This document shows positions 1 to 5,496 of a stretch of 10,678 bases of DNA, piece after piece. Origin of the DNA: an uncultured Clostridia bacterium (GTDB lineage Bacteria; Bacillota; Clostridia; Christensenellales; UBA1242); assembly GCA_947366645.1 (NCBI GenBank), contig CANBAX010000020.1, positions 1-10,678 on the forward strand. The letters are read 5' to 3'. Every line of letters begins with the position of its first letter. Position 1 is the first letter of the stretch. The notes beneath the pieces are model-generated. The model worked only from the letters and a program-made list of their open reading frames with translations. It did no database searches and was not told the DNA's origin. Both the position numbers and the translations under genes were made by a program.

Positions 1-45
1 ACACGCCGAACGACACTCTTTCCCTACACGACGCTCTTCCGATCT
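1..45 (+). other. Illumina adapter and index contamination at the contig end
   Basis: Positions 13-45 match the 33-nt TruSeq read-1 primer site that ends in GCTCTTCCGATCT. Positions 1-4 (ACAC) match the end of the P5 arm, and positions 5-12 (GCCGAACG) occupy the place of an 8-nt i5 index. This is library-construction sequence left by incomplete trimming, not genomic DNA. It marks a contig end, and biological sequence begins at 46. Base 45 is the adapter's terminal T, so any feature using it is unreliable. Confidence 0.97.
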
Positions 46-1163
46 TATTTTTTGTTAATTTCATTTATGGTTTTTGATAAATCCTTTTTGTCAAAAAGTG
101 AAAGTTGCTTGACTTTGTCTGAGGATAGAGTGGAGGCTCTAAGCCGGATAGAGCGAATGGGTTTATTATATTTCCAAAAACTATCCGTAATTTTCATACC
201 ATCTGTGACAAGGTTTTTTATCTCTTGCGTGGGTTGAATTTTCTGACTTTTGCTAAATCTTTCAAACTCGTTTGTTTTAATAGTTATGGTAAGGGTTGAG
301 GCAACAAATCCGTGTTTAATAAGCCTTGCCGACACCTTTTCAGCAAGGAAGGAAAGGGTTGAAATTATGTCTTTTCGTGAAACTATGTCCTTCAAAGTGG
401 TTGTGCCGTTTCCAATACTTTTAGGGGGTGGAAGTTCGTAGAAGTTTAGCACCCTTTCCTCTCGGTAGCCAAGTAAACTATGCTTTAAATAAACTCCCGT
501 TATGCCCATAATTACCTTCAAATAATCATCACTAAGAAGCACAAAATCTCCGATAGTGTTAATGTTAATTTTGGTAAATTTCTTTTCAAGCCGCCTTCCT
601 ATTCCAACTATGGAGTTAAGGGCAAGCGGGTAGACTTTTTCTTTAAACTCAGAGGTGGTAATCACGGTGGTTGCATCTGGCTTTTTCATATCGCTGCCAA
701 GTTTGGCAAAAATTTTAGAAAAAGACACTCCCACCGAGGCGGTAAAATGGAACTCTTTTTTTATTTTGCCTCTTATCTCGTCAGCAATTTCTTTTCCGCT
801 TTTATTAAGATATTTTAAACTGTCAGTTACATCAAGCCAGCATTCGTCAAGCCCTAAAGGCTCAACAAAATCGGTGTAGCCAAGGTACAACTCTTGCAAC
901 TTTTCAGAAATTTCTTCGTAAAGGGCGTAGTGTGGGGGTAAGGTAACAAGGTCGGGGCATTTCACTTTTGCCTCCCAAATCGCCTCGCCGGTTTTCACAC
1001 CAAACGACTTTGCAATTTCATTTTTGGCTAGTATGATGCCGGTACGCTTTTTAGGGTTGCCTGTTACCGCCACCGGTAAGCCTTTCAGTTCGGGGCGGGT
1101 GGAGCATTCCACAGATGCAAAAAAATTATTTATATCGCAATGTAAAATTACCCGCTCTTTCAT
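45..1163 (-). CDS. dinB: Y-family DNA polymerase (DinB / Pol IV-like)
   Basis: This is a translesion DNA polymerase that inserts nucleotides opposite damaged bases and extends mismatched ends during replication. The 372-residue frame has the palm motif with D10 and the aromatic pair F14-F15 (F15 aligns with the steric-gate residue), the catalytic pair D106-E107 in GLDECWLD, an SxGVSFSKIFAKLGSDMKKP block (142-161), a helix-hairpin-helix region near 184-205, a little-finger domain at about 245-345, and a C-terminal QLSLF sliding-clamp binding motif (353-357). The length is normal for the family. The ATG at 1163 has a purine-rich site (AAGGAAGG) on the minus strand. It is divergent from the amidohydrolase-like gene, with a 50-bp gap. 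The last base of its TAA stop is the adapter base at 45, so the true codon is only known as TAn and the protein might continue beyond the contig. The clamp motif so close to the end suggests it is essentially complete. Confidence 0.93.
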   Translation of the reverse strand: MKERVILHCDINNFFASVECSTRPELKGLPVAVTGNPKKRTGIILAKNEIAKSFGVKTGEAIWEAKVKCPDLVTLPPHYALYEEISEKLQELYLGYTDFVEPLGLDECWLDVTDSLKYLNKSGKEIADEIRGKIKKEFHFTASVGVSFSKIFAKLGSDMKKPDATTVITTSEFKEKVYPLALNSIVGIGRRLEKKFTKININTIGDFVLLSDDYLKVIMGITGVYLKHSLLGYREERVLNFYELPPPKSIGNGTTTLKDIVSRKDIISTLSFLAEKVSARLIKHGFVASTLTITIKTNEFERFSKSQKIQPTQEIKNLVTDGMKITDSFWKYNKPIRSIRLRASTLSSDKVKQLSLFDKKDLSKTINEINKK

Positions 1164-1193
1164 TTGATTTGCACCTTCCTTTTATTGTATACT
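1164..1193 (+). promoter_or_regulatory. Candidate promoter for the amidohydrolase-like gene and tex
   Basis: TTGATT (1164-1169) and TATACT (1188-1193) lie 18 bp apart and point toward the ATG at 1214. Transcription would start near 1200, leaving a very short leader with the AAAAGGAG ribosome binding site at 1202-1209. The dinB promoter must occupy the same 50-bp gap or lie inside the opposite gene. The call rests on hexamer similarity only. Confidence 0.5.
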
Positions 1194-1213
1194 TAGTAAA
1201 GAAAAGGAGTTTT

Positions 1214-2104
1214 ATGCAGGCAAAGGACTTACACTTTAAAAATTTTTATTATGATACCTTACAAAGTTTTTTAAACTGCCATTTTGAGGGTAAACAAGAG
1301 GTTGCAATTACCCAGCAGGAGGATACTCTTTTATGCGAGTATGCTGCGTTAAAAAATCTACTTGCTGGTGTAAAGGAGGTCAACCTAAGTTGCCACTATG
1401 TAAGGAGCGCACTTGACGCTTTGAAGAAGTATAATATGACTGGTAAAGCGGTGGTGGACGGAGAAAATTTGGGCGATGTTGAGGGCTATGAAAATTGCAT
1501 AATTATTCATTTAAAATACCTGCCTAGGTATGGAGAAAATCAGCTTCAAGAGCTGTCAATGTACTCAGGGCAAAAGAAAGTACCCCTTCTTATAGACTTT
1601 GGCAGAAGCCTTGACGAATTAGGCACTCTAGATAAAATGTATGGCACCTCGCCAACACACTTTTTAGAGGATATGGGCTTTCTTGATAGGGACTGCACTT
1701 TGCTTGGTGGAAACTATCTCGATAAGGAAGATTTATCCCTGCTTGCAATGTATAGCGCCCGCCTTGCCTTAACACCCAAAAGCGATATGTTACAGGGACG
1801 CGGTTTTACAAACCTTGCTATGATAAAAAACTCAGGTATAGAATTTAATTTTGCCAGTGACGATTTTCCTTATGTTAATATGCTGAGTGAGGTAAATTGG
1901 GCTTGCGGTCAGACGGCGAACCTTCTTTGCGATAATACTGCGGTAACAAGAGGGGAGATACTTGAAAAAATCACAACTAGCGCTTCAAAGCGGCTAGAAA
2001 AAGCCATGCTCAGTGGTGAGGGTATAAGTCAGCCACAAGAACTCAAGGAAAGACTATTGTGGCTGGAAAAAGAACTTGTAAATAAATTAAAGGAGAAAAT
2101 ATAA
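1214..2104 (+). CDS. Amidohydrolase-superfamily-like protein lacking metal ligands
   Basis: This 296-residue protein resembles the second half of ATZ/TRZ-type amidohydrolases. Residues 146-175 follow the 'pv.~Le..GlLd...lla' pattern of that family, and residues 196-233 follow its 'L...G++~~~gtD......N+~~e~' pattern. The aspartate of the usual GTD motif survives as D216 in ASDD. The other metal ligands are not visible. No N-terminal HxH is present. The PxHxH-like strand reads PLLID (124-128), and the usual AHCVHL reads LGGNYL (164-169). The protein therefore looks non-catalytic or altered in activity; its role is unknown. The start was placed at ATG 1214, which has AAAAGGAG eight-odd bases upstream, rather than at an in-frame ATG at 1115 that lies inside dinB. 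Its stop is two bases before tex, so the two are very likely co-transcribed. The family assignment is from motif spacing and is moderately certain. Confidence 0.7.
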   Translation: MQAKDLHFKNFYYDTLQSFLNCHFEGKQEVAITQQEDTLLCEYAALKNLLAGVKEVNLSCHYVRSALDALKKYNMTGKAVVDGENLGDVEGYENCIIIHLKYLPRYGENQLQELSMYSGQKKVPLLIDFGRSLDELGTLDKMYGTSPTHFLEDMGFLDRDCTLLGGNYLDKEDLSLLAMYSARLALTPKSDMLQGRGFTNLAMIKNSGIEFNFASDDFPYVNMLSEVNWACGQTANLLCDNTAVTRGEILEKITTSASKRLEKAMLSGEGISQPQELKERLLWLEKELVNKLKEKI

Positions 2105-2106
2105 CA

Positions 2107-4257
2107 ATGGAAATAGTAAATCAACTTTCAGAAGAATTTGGGCTTAAACTTGAATACTCACAAAATATTATAAACCTTATCGACGAGGGGTGTACCATAC
2201 CTTTTATCGCACGATATAGAAAGGAAATGCACGGCACTTGTGATGACCAAACACTTCGAGAATTTAGTGACCGCCTTAAATATCTACGCAACTTAACGGC
2301 AGAGAAAGAAAAGGTGCAGAAAGCGATAACTGAGCAAGGGAAATGGACGGAAGAGATAGCCATAGCACTCTCAAATGCGCGTACTATGACGGAAGTTGAA
2401 GATATCTATCGTCCATATAAGCCAAAGCGTAAAACTCGTGCGTCAGTGGCAATAGCAAGGGGCTTAGAACCGCTTGCTGAAATTCTGCTTGCTCAGTCTA
2501 AGGCATTTACTATCATGAAAGAGGCGGAAAAGTACTTGATGGAAGAGGTAAAAACGGTGGGAGAGGCTCTTTCTGGTGCTAAAGATATAGTCGCTGAAAA
2601 AATCAGCGATGATGCAGAATTAAGGAAGACACTTCGAGAGTTAATAGCCGAAAAAGCAACAATTTCCTGCGAACTTGTTGAGAATGAGGGCAGTGCAACC
2701 TATGAAACCTATGCCGGCTTTAAGCAAGAAGTAAAATCTTTGCCAAGTCATAGAATACTTGCTATAAATCGTGGCGAAAATGAGAAATGTTTAAAAGTAA
2801 ATGTAAATATTGAAGAGGAAAAGTGCCTTAATGTTATCAATAAATTCTATAAAAAGAATAATGAAGACACTGATACTCTTATGACGGAAACTATCTTAGA
2901 TAGTTATGAAAGACTATTGTTTCCATCACTTGAAAGGGAATGTAGAAGCAACCTAACAGATAGGGCGAATGAGCAAGCGATTAAAATGTTCGAAGTTAAC
3001 TTAAAGCCACTTCTTATGGAGTCGCCACTTAAAAATAACATAATTTTAGGTCTTGACCCAGCCTATCGTACCGGCTGTAAAATAGCAGTAATAGATAAAA
3101 ACGGCGATGTGCTTGCCACCACCGTTATTTATCCAACACCTCCACAGTCAAAAACTGAGGAATCTATTACGAAACTCAAAACATTAATTGAAAAATATAA
3201 TGTAGATATTGTTTCTATTGGAAATGGTACCGCATCAAAAGAGGCGGAAATATTTGTCGCTGAACTTATCAAACATGTTTCAAGACCAGTTAGTTATGCG
3301 GTGGTAAGTGAGGCAGGGGCATCGGTATATAGTGCATCAAAACTCGGCGCTGAAGAATTCCCTGATTATGATGTTTCACTCAGAAGTGCGGTGTCGATAG
3401 CAAGGCGTCTGCAAGACCCACTTGCTGAACTTATAAAAATAGATGTTAAATCAATAGGTGTGGGTCAGTATCAACATGATATGCCACAAAATAGGCTCAC
3501 CGAGGTACTTACTGGGGTAGTTGAGGACTGCGTAAACTCAGTCGGTGTAGATATCAACACCGCGTCACCAAGCCTATTATCTTATGTTTCCGGTCTTAAT
3601 ATGTCGATAGCAAAAAATATAGTCGCATTCCGTGCAAAGAATAAGGGGATTAAAAATCGAAGCGAACTTTTGTCGGTGTCAAAACTCGGACCTAAGGCTT
3701 ATGAGCAGTGTGCAGGTTTCCTTCGTGTTGTAGATGGAGAGGAAATTCTTGATAACACCGCAGTGCACCCAGAAAGTTATATGTCTGCTAAAAAGCTCTT
3801 GTCGCTTTTCAACTTGACGGAGGAAGATGTTAAAAATAATAACCTTTCACTTCTTCCAAACCTTGTAAAAAACGCAGGCGAGGAAAAGGTTGCCAAAGAG
3901 TGTGGCGTCGGAGTGCCAACCCTAAATGATATAGTAACCGAGCTTTTAAAACCAGGCCGTGATATCCGTGAAAGTATGCCAAAGCCGCTTCTTAGAAGTG
4001 ACATACTTTCCATGGAAGACCTTAAAGAGGGTATGGTACTTAGTGGTACAGTAAGAAATGTTATAGACTTTGGTGCTTTTGTTGATATTGGCGTGCATCA
4101 AGACGGACTAGTACACATTTCCCAAATCTCAGATTCCTTTATTCGTCACCCGTCAGAGGCACTTAAAGTAGGTCAGCACGTAGATGTAAAAGTGCTTTCA
4201 GTAGACCCAGTAAAGAAAAGAATTTCACTCACTATGAAAGGAATTGATAAAGAGTAA
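2107..4257 (+). CDS. tex: Tex-family S1 RNA-binding transcription accessory protein
   Basis: Tex is a widespread cytoplasmic nucleic-acid binding protein linked to transcription. The 716-residue length is typical. The order of domains is the N-terminal helical Tex_N region (FxxRYRKE-like IPFIARYRKEMHG at about 31-43, then the DIYRPYKPKRKTRA block near 99-112), a YqgF/RNase H-like fold starting at ILGLDPAYRTG (D317), a helix-hairpin-helix region around VGVDINTASPSLLSYVSGL and the following SELLSVSKLGPKAYEQCAGFLR, and a C-terminal S1 domain at 638-713 (VLSGTVRNVIDFGAFVDIG, then DGLVHISQI). AGGAG at 2091-2095 precedes the ATG by 11 bp. It sits two bases after the amidohydrolase-like gene and 77 bp before mcsA. 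No terminator is visible between tex and mcsA, so read-through into the clp cluster is possible. Confidence 0.97.
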   Translation: MEIVNQLSEEFGLKLEYSQNIINLIDEGCTIPFIARYRKEMHGTCDDQTLREFSDRLKYLRNLTAEKEKVQKAITEQGKWTEEIAIALSNARTMTEVEDIYRPYKPKRKTRASVAIARGLEPLAEILLAQSKAFTIMKEAEKYLMEEVKTVGEALSGAKDIVAEKISDDAELRKTLRELIAEKATISCELVENEGSATYETYAGFKQEVKSLPSHRILAINRGENEKCLKVNVNIEEEKCLNVINKFYKKNNEDTDTLMTETILDSYERLLFPSLERECRSNLTDRANEQAIKMFEVNLKPLLMESPLKNNIILGLDPAYRTGCKIAVIDKNGDVLATTVIYPTPPQSKTEESITKLKTLIEKYNVDIVSIGNGTASKEAEIFVAELIKHVSRPVSYAVVSEAGASVYSASKLGAEEFPDYDVSLRSAVSIARRLQDPLAELIKIDVKSIGVGQYQHDMPQNRLTEVLTGVVEDCVNSVGVDINTASPSLLSYVSGLNMSIAKNIVAFRAKNKGIKNRSELLSVSKLGPKAYEQCAGFLRVVDGEEILDNTAVHPESYMSAKKLLSLFNLTEEDVKNNNLSLLPNLVKNAGEEKVAKECGVGVPTLNDIVTELLKPGRDIRESMPKPLLRSDILSMEDLKEGMVLSGTVRNVIDFGAFVDIGVHQDGLVHISQISDSFIRHPSEALKVGQHVDVKVLSVDPVKKRISLTMKGIDKE

Positions 4258-4260
4258 TCT

Positions 4261-4315
4261 TGCATACTACTACAATATACTGGTAGTTGTCTATGCGTAC
4301 TAGTACAATATATGG
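4261..4315 (+). repeat. Tandem imperfect direct repeat upstream of mcsA (candidate operator/promoter)
   Basis: Two copies begin 33 bp apart, at 4261 and 4294, with shared core TGC(A/G)TACTA(C/G)TACAATATA followed by (C)TGG. They match at 17 of the 19 core bases. The second copy contains the perfect 10-bp palindrome GTACTAGTAC (4297-4306). Each copy includes TACAAT or TATATG, which resemble a -10 hexamer; TTGTCT (4287-4292) lies 16 bp before TATATG. The repeats fill the gap between tex and mcsA, just where the clp cluster's regulator would bind. They do not resemble the CtsR heptad repeat or the CIRCE element. An operator or tandem promoter is inferred, not shown. Confidence 0.55.
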
Positions 4316-4334
4316 AAAAGTGGAGGAAAAGTAA

Positions 4335-4502
4335 TTGTTAAAAAAATGTCCGTATTGTGATACAAGTTATAGTGAAATCATGCAAACAGGCTTTGTTGGC
4401 TGTCAACACTGTTATGAAACTTTGCCATGCCTTAAAGAGGCGGTAAAGGGACTTTACGGACAAAAGAAACATAGGGGGCGAGGCAGGAATGGAAGTATTT
4501 GA
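4335..4502 (+). CDS. mcsA: Minimal McsA-like zinc-binding protein (55 aa)
   Basis: McsA normally activates the protein-arginine kinase McsB. This short frame reads as the central part of McsA only: CPYC (5-8), a GFVGC segment and CQHCY (23-27), then a basic tail with QKKHRGRG, which matches McsA's CPxC...GxxGCxxCY...HxGxxP pattern. The two CxxC pairs would bind one zinc. Compared with B. subtilis McsA (about 185 residues), both the N-terminal zinc-binding region and the C-terminal UVR coiled coil are missing. The TTG start at 4335 has GGAGG (4322-4326) eight bases upstream; the first internal ATG (4380) would lose the first CxxC. The gene overlaps the mcsB start by 14 bp, implying coupled translation. 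There is no sign of a frameshifted remainder on either side, since tex and mcsB abut it. Confidence 0.85.
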   Translation: MLKKCPYCDTSYSEIMQTGFVGCQHCYETLPCLKEAVKGLYGQKKHRGRGRNGSI

Positions 4503-5493
4503 TAACATAGCAATTTCCTCTCGGATTAGGCTTGCTCGCAATGTTTCGGGCTTAAAGTTTTTCACAAAACTTGACGGCGAGGGCGCAAAATATATTACAG
4601 AAAGCGTAAAAAATGTGCTTGAAAGTTTTGATTTATTTAATTTTCTATCTTTAAAAAAACTGTCGCTTAATGAGTGTAATGCACTATTTGAACAGCATCT
4701 TATAAGCCGTGAACTTATCGAAAATAAAGATATCTCTTCAGTTGCTATAAGTGAAGATGAAAAAGTTATTGTTATGATAAATGAAGAGGACCATATTCGC
4801 GAGCAGTGTATAGAAGCGGGTTTTAATCTTTTAAAACCTTTTAGAAGACTCAAAAAGATAGACGAGGCATTACTTGATAATATTGATATTGCGTACAGCG
4901 AACAACTTGGCTTTATTACAGCCAGCCCATCAAACCTTGGCACAGGCATGCGGGCAAGTGTCATGCTTTTTTTGCCGGCACTTGAGCGTGCGGGAAGGAT
5001 AGAGGGGCTTATTGATAGGGCGGGCAGAAATGGACTAACAGTGCGTGGAATATACGGCGAAGGCAGTGAGGCACAGGCAAGTTTCTATCAAATATCAAAT
5101 CAAGGCTCACTGGGTAAAAGTGAGGAAGAGATAATTGACGAGGTCAGCGAAATTATCTATGAAATTTGTAATGAAGAGAAGGAAATGCGGGATTACTATA
5201 TGCTAAATGAGCGTACTCAAATCCACGATGAAGTGCTAAGGGCATACGGCGTTCTTACAAATTGTTATACTTTGGAGGAGGGGGAGATGATGAAACTTCT
5301 TTCTCTTGTCAAATTCGGAGATAGTCTTGGATTTTTGCATATTGAAGATAGTGATAAATTTCAGAAACTTTACTATGAGGGCGGAGAAGCAAACTTAAAA
5401 GAAATATTTGATTTTTCTGATACAAAAAAGGAAAACATAGTAAGAAGCGAGTATATATCTAAAAAGATAAAAAGTCTTGTGAAACGGAGGTAG
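4489..5493 (+). CDS. mcsB: Protein-arginine kinase McsB
   Basis: McsB transfers phosphate from ATP to arginine side chains of proteins, marking them for ClpCP; it has the phosphagen-kinase catalytic domain. Visible family features are SSRIRLARN (10-18), the NEEDH catalytic motif (98-102), PSNLGTGMRASV (147-158), and RGIYGEGSEA (186-195), followed by QISNQGSLGKSE. The length of 334 is slightly below the usual 350 or so, mainly from a shorter N-terminus and tail. Two departures stand out. The reactive cysteine of the SCPTN motif is serine here (S146 in TASPSN). The C-terminal RDxxRA phospho-arginine pocket motif aligns with ENIVRS (315-320), so its first Arg and Asp are lost. The kinase fold and the NEEDH glutamates are intact, so it is probably still active. 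The start overlaps mcsA, and clpC begins three bases after its stop. Confidence 0.96.
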   Translation: MEVFDNIAISSRIRLARNVSGLKFFTKLDGEGAKYITESVKNVLESFDLFNFLSLKKLSLNECNALFEQHLISRELIENKDISSVAISEDEKVIVMINEEDHIREQCIEAGFNLLKPFRRLKKIDEALLDNIDIAYSEQLGFITASPSNLGTGMRASVMLFLPALERAGRIEGLIDRAGRNGLTVRGIYGEGSEAQASFYQISNQGSLGKSEEEIIDEVSEIIYEICNEEKEMRDYYMLNERTQIHDEVLRAYGVLTNCYTLEEGEMMKLLSLVKFGDSLGFLHIEDSDKFQKLYYEGGEANLKEIFDFSDTKKENIVRSEYISKKIKSLVKRR

Positions 5494-5496
5494 GAA

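Noticed and set aside
1115..1213. An in-frame ATG at 1115 that would extend the amidohydrolase-like gene by 33 residues
   Set aside because: The extension lies on top of the dinB 5' end, lacks a ribosome binding site and includes the promoter region; ATG 1214 has AAAAGGAG in the right place.
4261..4315. An intrinsic terminator between tex and mcsA
   Set aside because: The repeats can form only weak local pairing and no T run follows.
4258..4334. CtsR heptad repeats or a CIRCE element controlling the clp cluster
   Set aside because: Neither the GGTCAAA-type heptads nor the TTAGCACTC/GAGTGCTAA inverted repeat is present in the gap.
4338..4964. A 208-codon open frame on the minus strand over mcsA and mcsB
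   Set aside because: It is antisense to two clearly recognised genes, has a Ser/Leu/Phe-rich composition typical of a reverse-frame shadow, and no ribosome binding site.
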